A stretch of DNA of 64,000 bases from JAVBLP01 sp031553505 (lineage in GTDB: Bacteria > Elusimicrobiota > Endomicrobiia > Endomicrobiales > Endomicrobiaceae). Below are positions 34,601-42,956 of the stretch, piece after piece. Location: the NCBI GenBank assembly GCA_031553505.1, contig JAVBLP010000012.1:1-64000 (forward strand), in the 5' to 3' direction. A program made the position numbers and the translations under genes. Under the pieces are notes generated by a model. It did not search any database. It was not told the DNA's origin and saw nothing but the letters and a program-made list of their open reading frames with translations. Within the stretch, counting starts at the first letter, position 1; each line of letters begins with the position of its first letter.

Positions 34601-36223
34601 CTACAGTTTAATCTCATTTGATTTTATCGTACTTAACTGGTTCAAATATCTGTTTATCTGGTGGTCGAGGTTTGCCGGGGTAAGCCCCGTCATTTTTAAA
34701 AGTTCGCCATAGTAAAATTGGGATTTTTCATTGTCACCCATAAAGTAATAGGATAAAAAAGCGTTTAGAAAGAGAACAGGCGTAATTAGCTGGTTTCTTG
34801 ATATTAAAAGTTCGCAAACGTTTGCCGCCATCGGAAAATTTTCGTTTAAAAGAAGCGAATACGCAAGCGCAAAAACAATTTCAGGGTCATAATAACCGTT
34901 AAATTCCGCGATATATGCCGCTTCTTTTAAAGATTCTTTTATATATCCATGTTCTATTAATGCATGAACACGGAATTTATGTATGGTCTGGTTTACCTCG
35001 GCGCTTCCCTGTATTATATTATCCAAAAATGACAGGCTGCTTTTAAAAGCATATGATTTTTTTACTGTTATAACCGAGCATATCAAGATAAAACATACAA
35101 TACCAGCGTAAACTATTTTTGTATTTTTCTTATTTTTCAAAATTGTCTGAAAAAATAAGAAAAAGATTATGATTATTCCCAGCAAAGGCAGGTACATCCT
35201 GTTTCCCTGAAACCACAGCCTGTTGCCAAAGAGATTTGTCGCTATAAAAATAAACGGAACCGCAAGATAAAAACAGGCGTGCAGAATAGCTGTTTTATTA
35301 GTTTTTTTGTAAAAAGCCGCGACAGTTGTTAAGATCATGGCTATAGAGCCTAAAACAATTGTTTTAATGCTTACGCTTGCGGCAAGCGGCGTTTTAAGAA
35401 ATAATGCCGAAGCAAAGTAATCGAAAAACATTCTGATATTGTCGCCTTGAAATGCAATCATCTGCATGGACAGTTTGCCGGACGGCACCGCAGCTTTTCT
35501 CATATAAATAAACAAAATTATCGCTGCCGCCCATAGAACATAAACAACGATATTTAAGTTTTTCTTGTACATATCCCGGTGAGTAAAAAAGTAAAGTAAA
35601 AATACGAATGGGGCTATAATACCGGATTCTTTGGCAAAAAACACCGCTAGCAGAAAGAATATATGCAGTGCCAGCTGGTAAATTTTTTTGTGTTTAAGAT
35701 ATTCAACGAAAAATATAAATGACAGCAGCGTTGCTATTAAAAACAGCGAATCATTTCTTCCGGGAATCCATGCTGCGGTATATATGCCAAGAGGATGTAA
35801 CGCGAATAATATTGCCGCTAAAAAAGAAAGTTTTGTGTCAAAAAGGTATTTTCTCAAAAAGAAGAAAATCAGCAGAACGGAAACGCAATGAAGGATTATA
35901 TTCATAAAATGAGCATATTTTTCAGATTCGCCGGCAATTTTATTGTCAATCACGAAAGAAAGCGACAAAAGCGGTCTGTAATAAAATGTGATATTCCTGC
36001 CGAGTAAAACATCTTTTTTAAACACATCTGAAAAAATGGTTTTAGAAGCGTATGCCGGCGCGCATGTGTGTATAAAATCATTGTCATCAATGGATGTCAA
36101 TTTAAAATTTATAGTATGCGCGTATATTATAAAAGGTATAAGAAAAACGGCAATAAAAAGCAGTATAACGTTTAGTTTCCCGTTTTTATCGGTTTTATGA
36201 ATCGCTTTATTGATTTTATTCAT
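34601..36223 (-). CDS. TMTC/PMT-like membrane glycosyltransferase (paralog 3)
   Basis: A 540-residue protein closely related to its downstream neighbour. It has the outer-loop acidic pair (LTSIDDNDFIHTC), FYYRPLLSLSFVIDNK and AWIPGRNDSLFLIA, about ten membrane helices and a C-terminal helical region without clear TPR consensus. The two copies match in length and motif spacing, so a tandem duplication is likely. The ATG at 36223 lacks a ribosome site, and a TATAGT -10-like sequence lies only 9 bases upstream. It is divergent from the aconitase operon. Confidence 0.75.
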   Translation of the reverse strand: MNKINKAIHKTDKNGKLNVILLFIAVFLIPFIIYAHTINFKLTSIDDNDFIHTCAPAYASKTIFSDVFKKDVLLGRNITFYYRPLLSLSFVIDNKIAGESEKYAHFMNIILHCVSVLLIFFFLRKYLFDTKLSFLAAILFALHPLGIYTAAWIPGRNDSLFLIATLLSFIFFVEYLKHKKIYQLALHIFFLLAVFFAKESGIIAPFVFLLYFFTHRDMYKKNLNIVVYVLWAAAIILFIYMRKAAVPSGKLSMQMIAFQGDNIRMFFDYFASALFLKTPLAASVSIKTIVLGSIAMILTTVAAFYKKTNKTAILHACFYLAVPFIFIATNLFGNRLWFQGNRMYLPLLGIIIIFFLFFQTILKNKKNTKIVYAGIVCFILICSVITVKKSYAFKSSLSFLDNIIQGSAEVNQTIHKFRVHALIEHGYIKESLKEAAYIAEFNGYYDPEIVFALAYSLLLNENFPMAANVCELLISRNQLITPVLFLNAFLSYYFMGDNEKSQFYYGELLKMTGLTPANLDHQINRYLNQLSTIKSNEIKL

Positions 36224-36261
36224 GCGTAAAATACTATAAAATATTGGATATAATTACAAAT

Positions 36262-36290
36262 TTGAAGATAGAATTTGAATATGGTAAAAT
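36262..36290 (+). promoter_or_regulatory. Promoter of acn-proA-nadD-yqeK-lcp-rsfS operon
   Basis: TTGAAG at 36262-36267, 17-bp spacer, TAAAAT at 36285-36290. A second TATAAT at 36302-36307 lacks a matched -35. Confidence 0.5.
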
Positions 36291-36333
36291 ATGCGAGTAT
36301 CTATAATAAATATTTAAATAAGGGGCAAATAAA

Positions 36334-38256
36334 GTGAATGTTGCAAAGAAAATTTTAGAAAAACATTTAGTCAGCGGAAAGATGGAAACGGGTACGGAAA
36401 TCGGACTTAAAATAGACCAGACTCTTACCCAGGATGCTACGGGTACAATGGCTTATCTTCAGTTTGAAGCTATGGGCGTGCCAAAAGTCAAAACGAAGCT
36501 TTCCGTCAGCTATGTTGACCATAATACGCTGCAGTCCGGCTTTGAAAATGCCGATGACCACAAGTTTTTGCAGACTATAGCGGCAAAATACGGTATTGTT
36601 TTCTCACCGGCCGGAAACGGAATATGCCATCAGGTCCATTTGGAAAGATTCGGCGTTCCTGGAGAAACTTTGATAGGTTCCGATTCCCATACTCCTACGG
36701 GCGGCGGCATAGGGATGCTTGCTTTCGGCGCCGGCGGACTGGATGTTGCCTGCGCTATGGCCGGGCAGCCATTCTATATAACGATGCCGAAAATTATTAA
36801 AGTAAATCTTAAAGGCAAACTCAGGGATTGGGTAAGCGCGAAAGATATTATATTGGAACTTTTGAGAATAGAAACCGTTAAAGGCGGCAGGGGAAAGATA
36901 TATGAATTTGCCGGCGAAGGCGTAAAAACTCTGTCAGTTCCTGAAAGGGCGACAATTACCAATATGGGCACAGAGCTTGGCGCAACGACAAGCGTTTTCC
37001 CTTCCGATGAAATAACGAAAGATTTTCTTGACAGGCAAGGAAGAGGTTCAGTTTGGACAAAGATAGAAGCAGATAAAGACGCGCAATATGACAGCGAAAT
37101 AGTTATAGATTTAAACACGCTTGAGCCTTTAATTGCTGCGCCGCATATGCCGGACAATGTCAAAAAAGTAAAAGAGCTTAAAGGGATAAAAGTGGACCAG
37201 GTAGGCATTGGCTCCTGTACAAACTCTTCTCTTGCGGATATGCTTTTGACCGCAGAAACTTTAAAAGGCAAAAATATCAATAAAGACGTAAGTTTTGTGG
37301 TTTCTCCGGGTTCAAGGCAGGTTCTTGCTATGCTTTCACAGTCAGACGCTTTGTTTAATATTATTGAAAGCGGCGCGAGAGTGCTTGAAAGCGCTTGCGG
37401 CCCGTGCATAGGTATGGGGCAGTCGCCAAAAAGCGGTGCTGTGTCGCTTAGAACCTTTAACAGGAATTTTGAAGGCAGAAGCGGTACGAAAGACGCGCAG
37501 GTTTACCTTTGCTCTCCGGAAGTTGCTTTAGCGGCGGCTTTAAGCGGTGAAATAACCGATCCGATGGAGTATTTCGGCAAAAAACCGGCAATAAAAATGC
37601 CTGAAACGTTCCTTGTTGATGACGCGCAGTTTCAAATGCCTGCGGCTGACGGTTACAAAGTTGAAGTTATTAAAGGGCCTAATATTGTTTCTTTGAAGCA
37701 GTTTACGTTTGATTTGCAAAATGACGCGACTGTCGCGTTGAAAGTTGGCGATAATATTTCTACAGACCATATTTTGCCGGCAGGCGCGAAAATTCTGCCG
37801 TTCAGGTCAAATCTTCCGAAAATTTCAGAGTTTACATATGCCGCAGTAGACCCGAAGTTTGCAGAAAGGGCGAAAACGATAGCAAATGGCATTATAGTAG
37901 GCGGCGAAAATTACGGTCAGGGTTCTTCAAGAGAACACGCGGCTTTGGCACCCAGATTTTTAAATATTAAGGCGGTGCTTGTGAAATCTTTCGCAAGGAT
38001 TCATCTGGCAAACCTTATAAATTTTGGAATAATACCGCTTACTTTTGACAACCCTGCGGATTATGATTTGCTGAATTTAGGCGATAATTTGACTTTTGCG
38101 GACGCAGCGGATATTCTCAAAAACGGCAAGGATTTTATAATCACAGTAGCCGGAAGCGGAAAGCAGATAAAAGCAAACTACGATTTGACCCAAAGGCAAA
38201 AAGATATCCTTCTTGCAGGCGGTTTGCTTAACTGGATAAAAAGTAATTCAAAATAA
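36334..38256 (+). CDS. acn: Aconitate hydratase
   Basis: An iron-sulfur enzyme interconverting citrate and isocitrate. It begins with GTG at 36334 behind AGGGGC. The 640-residue length is that of the short, LeuC/LeuD-fused type rather than the ~900-residue AcnA. The 4Fe-4S ligands are Cys295 (GSCTNSS), Cys355 and Cys358 (CGPCIGMG). Also seen are GSDSHTPTGGG near the N-terminus and, in the swivel domain, DNISTDHILPAGAKI and GENYGQGSSREHAALAPRFL. Homoaconitase is an alternative but the motifs fit aconitase better. It heads an operon with proA and housekeeping genes; the enzyme can feed 2-oxoglutarate/glutamate synthesis, which supplies proline. Confidence 0.9.
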   Translation: MNVAKKILEKHLVSGKMETGTEIGLKIDQTLTQDATGTMAYLQFEAMGVPKVKTKLSVSYVDHNTLQSGFENADDHKFLQTIAAKYGIVFSPAGNGICHQVHLERFGVPGETLIGSDSHTPTGGGIGMLAFGAGGLDVACAMAGQPFYITMPKIIKVNLKGKLRDWVSAKDIILELLRIETVKGGRGKIYEFAGEGVKTLSVPERATITNMGTELGATTSVFPSDEITKDFLDRQGRGSVWTKIEADKDAQYDSEIVIDLNTLEPLIAAPHMPDNVKKVKELKGIKVDQVGIGSCTNSSLADMLLTAETLKGKNINKDVSFVVSPGSRQVLAMLSQSDALFNIIESGARVLESACGPCIGMGQSPKSGAVSLRTFNRNFEGRSGTKDAQVYLCSPEVALAAALSGEITDPMEYFGKKPAIKMPETFLVDDAQFQMPAADGYKVEVIKGPNIVSLKQFTFDLQNDATVALKVGDNISTDHILPAGAKILPFRSNLPKISEFTYAAVDPKFAERAKTIANGIIVGGENYGQGSSREHAALAPRFLNIKAVLVKSFARIHLANLINFGIIPLTFDNPADYDLLNLGDNLTFADAADILKNGKDFIITVAGSGKQIKANYDLTQRQKDILLAGGLLNWIKSNSK

Positions 38257-38277
38257 AGCTTTGTGAAGAGGCATGAT

Positions 38278-39543
38278 ATGGAAAATAATAAAATAGCACA
38301 GGCGGTATTGCTTAAAACGAAGGCGGCTAAAGAAGCGTCAAGAACTTTGGCATCTATGTCGGCGCAGCAAAAAAACAATATGCTTGCGGCGATGGCCGAA
38401 GCTTTGCAGCAAAATGCCAAAGAAATTTTGTTCCATAATGAAATAGACACGTCTGCGGCTAAAGAAGCCGGGATTTCCGCAGCACTTATCGACAGGCTTA
38501 CCTTGACGGAAAAAAGAGTCGACGATATGATAAAAGGCGTTAAAGATGTCATTTTGCTGGAAGACCCTGTTGGGACGGTAATCGGGGAAAATTCACCTTC
38601 AATAGACATAGAAGTAAAAAAGATACGCGTACCTTTAGGCGTTATAGCTATGATTTATGAAGCTCGCCCTAATGTTACCGTTGACGCCGCAACCTTGTGT
38701 TTAAAGGCAGGAAACGCCGTGATATTAAAAGGCGGCTCTGAAGCTATTAATTCTAACAGAATCTTGGCGAAAATAATTTATGAAGCCGGCGTTAAGGCCG
38801 GTATGCCTGCCGGTTCCATACAGTTTATCGATACTTCAGACAGAAGCGCCGTTTTAGAGCTTCTCAAACTGGATAATCTCGTAGATCTGCTTATACCAAG
38901 AGGCAGCGAAGAGTTTGTTAAATTTATAAAAAGCCATTCCGCGATACCTGTTTTATCGCACGGAAAAGGTTTATGCCATACGTACATAGATAAAGACGCG
39001 AATGTTGATATGGCTATAAAAATCGCCATAAACGCCAAGTGTCAAAGAGCGGCGGTTTGTAACGCGCTTGAAACATTGCTTATTCACAAAGATATTGCTG
39101 ATAAAGTGCTGCCAAAGCTTTGCCAGCAATATTATGAAAATGGCGTTGCGGTAAAAGGCTGCAAGATTTCCCGCGGCATAGTAAATACAATGGAAGAGGC
39201 GACAGAAGAAGATTGGAATACCGAGTATCATGATTTAAAAATTTCAATTAAAGTCGTCGATTCCCTTGAAGACGCGATAAAGCATATTAATAAATACGGC
39301 TCTATGCACTCAGACGCCATAGTTACAGATAATAAAGAAGCCGCCGATAAGTTTGTGGCGGAAGTTGATACCGCGGCGGTATTTGTAAACGCATCCACAA
39401 GGCTTCACGACGGAAGCGTTTTTGGTTTGGGGTGCGAAATCGGCATTTCAACTCAAAAACTCCACGCGCGCGGCGCTATGGGCATAAAAGAACTTACAAC
39501 TACCAAATATGTCGTAAGAGGCAACGGTACAATAAGAAGCTGA
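38278..39543 (+). CDS. proA: Gamma-glutamyl phosphate reductase
   Basis: Reduces gamma-glutamyl phosphate to the semialdehyde with NADPH, the second step of proline synthesis after ProB (4676-5764). I start at ATG 38278, six bases after GAAGAGG; a GTG at 38263 would add five residues without a ribosome site. The aldehyde-dehydrogenase-like domains show IRVPLGVIAMIYEARPNVTVDAA, LKAGNAVILKGGSEA, the catalytic cysteine in RAAVCNALETLL, and STRLHDGSVFGLGCEIGISTQ. The resulting 421 residues is normal. It follows acn by 21 bases. Confidence 0.95.
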   Translation: MENNKIAQAVLLKTKAAKEASRTLASMSAQQKNNMLAAMAEALQQNAKEILFHNEIDTSAAKEAGISAALIDRLTLTEKRVDDMIKGVKDVILLEDPVGTVIGENSPSIDIEVKKIRVPLGVIAMIYEARPNVTVDAATLCLKAGNAVILKGGSEAINSNRILAKIIYEAGVKAGMPAGSIQFIDTSDRSAVLELLKLDNLVDLLIPRGSEEFVKFIKSHSAIPVLSHGKGLCHTYIDKDANVDMAIKIAINAKCQRAAVCNALETLLIHKDIADKVLPKLCQQYYENGVAVKGCKISRGIVNTMEEATEEDWNTEYHDLKISIKVVDSLEDAIKHINKYGSMHSDAIVTDNKEAADKFVAEVDTAAVFVNASTRLHDGSVFGLGCEIGISTQKLHARGAMGIKELTTTKYVVRGNGTIRS

Positions 39544-39544
39544 A

Positions 39545-40162
39545 TTGAAAACAGAACCTTCTTCAACCATCGCAGCAAAGCAAAAGAAAAAAATCGCTGT
39601 TTTCGGCGGTTCTTTTGATCCTGTGCACAAAGCGCATATCAAAATGGCAAAACTGGCCATAGATGTTTTTAATTTAGAAAAAGTGATTTTTGTCGCCGCG
39701 TACACTCCGCCGCATAAAACCAGGCAATTTGCCGATATCTATGACAGAATAGCAATGCTTAAGATTGCCGTTTCCGGCATGCAGAAAGCGGAGATAAGTT
39801 TTTATGAGGCTGAAAAACAGGATGTGGTTTATTCTTATCAAACTTTAGACTACTTTCAAGGGCTTTATCCTGAAAATGAAATACTTATGATAATAGGCTC
39901 CGACTCTTTGCTGGATCTGCCAACCTGGAAAAAGATAGATTATCTGGTTTCAAAGTACAGGTTTATCATAGCCAAAAGGCCGGATGTTGAAATAAAGCCG
40001 GATACTAAATATATTGAAAGATGCCTTTTTATGGATACGGTTATGGACGATGTCTCTTCGACCGGTATAAGAAAACTGCTCCAGAAAAATGATAAAAAAG
40101 CCGCGGATTATCTTGACGAAAACGTATACAGCTACATAAAAGAAAACGGATTGTATAAATGA
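39545..40162 (+). CDS. nadD: Nicotinate-mononucleotide adenylyltransferase
   Basis: Joins nicotinate mononucleotide and ATP in NAD synthesis. The nucleotidyltransferase signature GGSFDPVHKAHI lies near residue 20 and SSTGIRKLL near the C-terminus; IGSDSLLDLPTWKKID is also typical. No ATG or GTG lies upstream of the signature, so TTG at 39545, one base after the proA stop, is the only reasonable start. It gives 205 residues with a short lysine-rich lead. It overlaps yqeK by four bases. Confidence 0.92.
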   Translation: MKTEPSSTIAAKQKKKIAVFGGSFDPVHKAHIKMAKLAIDVFNLEKVIFVAAYTPPHKTRQFADIYDRIAMLKIAVSGMQKAEISFYEAEKQDVVYSYQTLDYFQGLYPENEILMIIGSDSLLDLPTWKKIDYLVSKYRFIIAKRPDVEIKPDTKYIERCLFMDTVMDDVSSTGIRKLLQKNDKKAADYLDENVYSYIKENGLYK

Positions 40163-40737
40163 AAAATCTTGAAGAAAGGATTTTTGACTACCTGCAAAAA
40201 AATTTAAACCCAAAACGCTTTGAGCATTCGTACTGTGTTATGCTGTGCGCGGTTGAGTTTGCGCAGGCGCACGGCGCAGATACGCTAAAAACTCAAGCAG
40301 CCGCGCTGCTTCACGATTGCGAAAAATCAAAAAGCGACAAACAGCTTATAGCTTTTTTCAAAAACCGTAAAAGAAATTTTAAGTATTATGAAGATATAAA
40401 AAAACACTCTCCGCAGCTTTTGCACTCTTATGCCGCGGCTGTTACTGCAAAGGAGCGTTTTGGCATTAAAGATAAAGATATGCTTAACGCGATAAGCAGC
40501 CATACTCTCGGAAGAGAAAATATGAGTTTGCTTGAAAAAATTATTTTTACTGCGGATTCCGTGTCCCATGACAGAAAGTATAAGCATGCAGAAAAAATAA
40601 GAATTCTTGCGAAAAAAAACATTGATGCCGCTTTTATACTGGTTTTAGAAAATAAAATTGAATATATTGTGAAAAATAGAAAATGGCTTTGCCCTCAAAC
40701 TATCGATACCTGGAATTGCTATGCGCAAAACGGTTAA
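40159..40737 (+). CDS. yqeK: YqeK-type HD-domain phosphohydrolase
   Basis: A 192-residue HD-superfamily protein. The metal ligands are visible: His in RFEHSYCVMLCAVE, the HD pair in ALLHDCEKSK, and downstream HSYAAA and SSHTLG, with ADSVSHDRKY typical of YqeK. Characterised YqeK proteins hydrolyse diadenosine tetraphosphate. Its position between nadD and rsfS is a widely conserved arrangement and strengthens the call. It shares ATGA with nadD, and the next gene starts 17 bases before its end. Confidence 0.9.
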   Translation: MKNLEERIFDYLQKNLNPKRFEHSYCVMLCAVEFAQAHGADTLKTQAAALLHDCEKSKSDKQLIAFFKNRKRNFKYYEDIKKHSPQLLHSYAAAVTAKERFGIKDKDMLNAISSHTLGRENMSLLEKIIFTADSVSHDRKYKHAEKIRILAKKNIDAAFILVLENKIEYIVKNRKWLCPQTIDTWNCYAQNG

Positions 40738-41821
40738 AATTGTAATAAAAATCCTCTTGCTGCTTTTCGTTGTAAGCCTGATAACGGCGGCAATCGTATG
40801 TTATAACGCCGTGAAAAACGACGAACTGGCTAAAAAAATCATTGCCGACAAACCGTTAAAATTCGCGGTATTGCTTTACGGCAATGAAAACTCTTTCACG
40901 GATAAACTGGATATTTTATTTGTGTCTTACGAAAATGATAATAAACTGTTAAAGGTGCTGTCGGTTAACGGCGATATCGTGGTTTTCAGGAAAAAAGCAA
41001 AGGCTAAAAGTTTAAAAAGTTCTTTTTATGAAACCGCAAAAAAAGACCACAATCTTGCCGTAACGAATACTTGTACGGACCTGTTTGAAATGCTTGATAA
41101 CAGTTTTATGCCGGATTTTTACATAAACGCAAGTTATGATACATTCCTGAAGATTATGGGAAATGATAAATTTGTGGAAGATTTACTAAAAAACGAAAAT
41201 TTTGTAAACAGGGATTTAGAATGCCTTAATGCTTTGGAAACATGCGAGCTTTCTTTAAGTTTTGCCGATAAAAACCCTTTAAAAATTATTAAGCGGATAA
41301 AAGAAAACTACTCCTTGCTGGATACCAATATCTCTAAAACGGCTCTTTCATGCATAGTTCTGCGTAAAAAAATACCCCGTGCGGCTATAATGTTTTGCGA
41401 TTATCCGGCAAAATACAAAAAAACAAGGGTTGAGCCTGATAAAATGAATGCTTTTGATTTTCTTTATACAGTTTACTATCCGCAGGCAGATATGGAATAC
41501 AAAGAAGACAGCGGTTTGGTGGAGTTAAAAAACGCGTCTAAAAAGCCACGCATGGCGGAAAAGGGGACATGGCTTTTAAGGCAGAATAAGTTTGACGTAT
41601 TAGACTGGAGCAACTTTCCCATCCGTTACGAAACAACCATTATTAAAGATTATAAGGGTAGTTTTGCAAAATCTTTAAAAATTGCAGAAACGCTAAAATG
41701 CGGCAAAGTTATTGTTTCATATGACAATCAAACTTACTATAATATGAGCGTATTTATAGGAACGGATTGCGAAATTTACGATAAATTAGATAAGAAAGAG
41801 GTTAAAAATGGAAAAAATTGA
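40721..41821 (+). CDS. LytR-CpsA-Psr-like protein with LytR_C domain, divergent
   Basis: A 366-residue protein with one N-terminal membrane helix (about 8-28) and an extracytoplasmic part. The region around KLDILFVSYENDNKLLKVLSVNGD matches the LCP core layout. However, the usual arginine before the aspartate is Lys, and the RD of the second core strand is missing (VNGD). The C-terminal third (KGTWLLRQNKFDVLDW to VFIGTD, about 285-355) fits a LytR_C domain. LCP proteins attach polymers to peptidoglycan; with the core arginines altered, catalysis is doubtful. Its place between yqeK and rsfS matches the position of lytR-like genes in other bacteria. Confidence 0.65.
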   Translation: MRKTVKIVIKILLLLFVVSLITAAIVCYNAVKNDELAKKIIADKPLKFAVLLYGNENSFTDKLDILFVSYENDNKLLKVLSVNGDIVVFRKKAKAKSLKSSFYETAKKDHNLAVTNTCTDLFEMLDNSFMPDFYINASYDTFLKIMGNDKFVEDLLKNENFVNRDLECLNALETCELSLSFADKNPLKIIKRIKENYSLLDTNISKTALSCIVLRKKIPRAAIMFCDYPAKYKKTRVEPDKMNAFDFLYTVYYPQADMEYKEDSGLVELKNASKKPRMAEKGTWLLRQNKFDVLDWSNFPIRYETTIIKDYKGSFAKSLKIAETLKCGKVIVSYDNQTYYNMSVFIGTDCEIYDKLDKKEVKNGKN

Positions 41822-42422
41822 TTTCCGCGCATTGGCTCTCCAAGCCGCAAAAATCGCAGAAGACAAAAAAGCAGAAAACACAATTATTTTGGACATCAGG
41901 GATTTAACCGCGATAGCCAATTATTTTGTTATTACCACGGCGGAATCTACCCCGCAGATTAATGCTATATGCAATGAAATTGAAAAAACTTTTAAAGACG
42001 AAGGCGTATATGTAGTGCGTAGGGAAGGCATTTCTTCCAATTCTTGGAGAGTTATAGATTACGGCGGGCTTGTTATACATGTTATGACGCCTTCCGTAAG
42101 GGAAATGTATAAACTGGAAAAGCTTTGGGACGGCGCGAAAGCCGTTAAAGCTCAGATATTTAAAATAAAAGAAGCGGAAAAAATTAAGGAATTAACCGGT
42201 AAAATTTCAAAAACGGTTAAAAAAGAAAAAAGCAAAGTGCAGAACAAGGCAAAAAAAGCATCAAAAACGGCTGAAAAGAAAGCCTCAACAGCCAAAAAAG
42301 CGGTAAAAAAGAAATTGAAAACCGTTGATGTGAAAGTTAAAAAAGCAAAAAAGACTATAAAAGCGGTAGGTAAAGGCATAGAAGCTTTTGGCAAAACGCT
42401 TGTTAAAAAGAAGAAAAAATAG
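41808..42422 (+). CDS. rsfS: Ribosomal silencing factor RsfS with lysine-rich tail
   Basis: Residues 1 to about 115 are the RsfS/YbeB domain: ALQAAKIAEDKKAENTIILD, NYFVITTAEST, WRVIDYGGLVIHVM and a tyrosine/lysine stretch. This protein binds L14 (uL14) on the 50S subunit and blocks subunit joining in starvation. Most family members end near residue 110-130. Here a further 85 or so residues are almost wholly Lys/Ala/Ser/Thr (KKASKTAEKKAS, KKAVKKKLK), like the tail of the histone-like protein at 29134. It overlaps the lcp gene by 14 bases and is the last gene of the operon. Confidence 0.9.
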   Translation: MEKIDFRALALQAAKIAEDKKAENTIILDIRDLTAIANYFVITTAESTPQINAICNEIEKTFKDEGVYVVRREGISSNSWRVIDYGGLVIHVMTPSVREMYKLEKLWDGAKAVKAQIFKIKEAEKIKELTGKISKTVKKEKSKVQNKAKKASKTAEKKASTAKKAVKKKLKTVDVKVKKAKKTIKAVGKGIEAFGKTLVKKKKK

Positions 42423-42441
42423 ATTTTAGCAGTTTGAACAT

Positions 42442-42480
42442 AAAAAGAAGGCGCAAGCTTAAGCTTGCGCCTTCTTTTTT
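42442..42480. terminator. Long perfect-palindrome terminator after rsfS
   Basis: A 38-bp perfect inverted repeat (42442-42479) with A and T runs at its two ends. It should act in both directions, ending rsfS and the minus-strand DUF486 gene. Confidence 0.93.
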
Positions 42481-42491
42481 ACATTTTCAAC

Positions 42492-42824
42492 TCATTCCCA
42501 TTTATGAAAAACAAAAAATACTGCCGCAATAATCAGGGCAAAGCCTACAAGGTAATTCCATTTAAAGCTTTCCTTCAAATAAAATACTGAAAAAACGGCA
42601 AAAACCACTAAAGTTATCACTTCCTGTATGGTTTTAAGCTGTGCTCCCGTAAACTGGCCGTAGCCTATCCTGTTTGCGGGTACCTGAAAACAATATTCTA
42701 CAAAAGCTATGAGCCAGCATATTATAATAACCTTAAAAAGCGGCTGATTTTTAAACTTTAAATGCCCGTACCAGGCAATAGTCATAAATATGTTCGATAT
42801 GGTCAGCAGCACTATTGTTTTCAT
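42492..42824 (-). CDS. DUF486/DMT-family small membrane protein
   Basis: A 110-residue protein with four predicted membrane helices. Family features include ISNIFMTIAWYGHLK near the start and the central VEYCFQVPANRIGYGQFTGAQLKTIQE, which is strongly conserved in DUF486 proteins. These belong to the drug/metabolite transporter superfamily as four-helix half-units and probably dimerise. The transported substrate is unknown. It stands alone on the minus strand between two terminators and a plus-strand promoter. Confidence 0.88.
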   Translation of the reverse strand: MKTIVLLTISNIFMTIAWYGHLKFKNQPLFKVIIICWLIAFVEYCFQVPANRIGYGQFTGAQLKTIQEVITLVVFAVFSVFYLKESFKWNYLVGFALIIAAVFFVFHKWE

Positions 42825-42915
42825 TTTTAGTAATATACAAAATTTTGATATTTTTGTCTTTTAAGCAATAAAATCAATCAGTTTTGCGTTATTATTTTTT
42901 ACTGTTTTTTTAAAA

Positions 42916-42924
42916 TGTTATAAT
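42916..42924 (+). promoter_or_regulatory. Extended -10 promoter for second RND gene
   Basis: TG at 42916-42917, one base, then TATAAT at 42919-42924. No good -35 is seen. The ATG is 32 bases downstream. Confidence 0.5.
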
Positions 42925-42956
42925 AAAGCCCATTATTTTTATCAAAAGAGGTGTTG

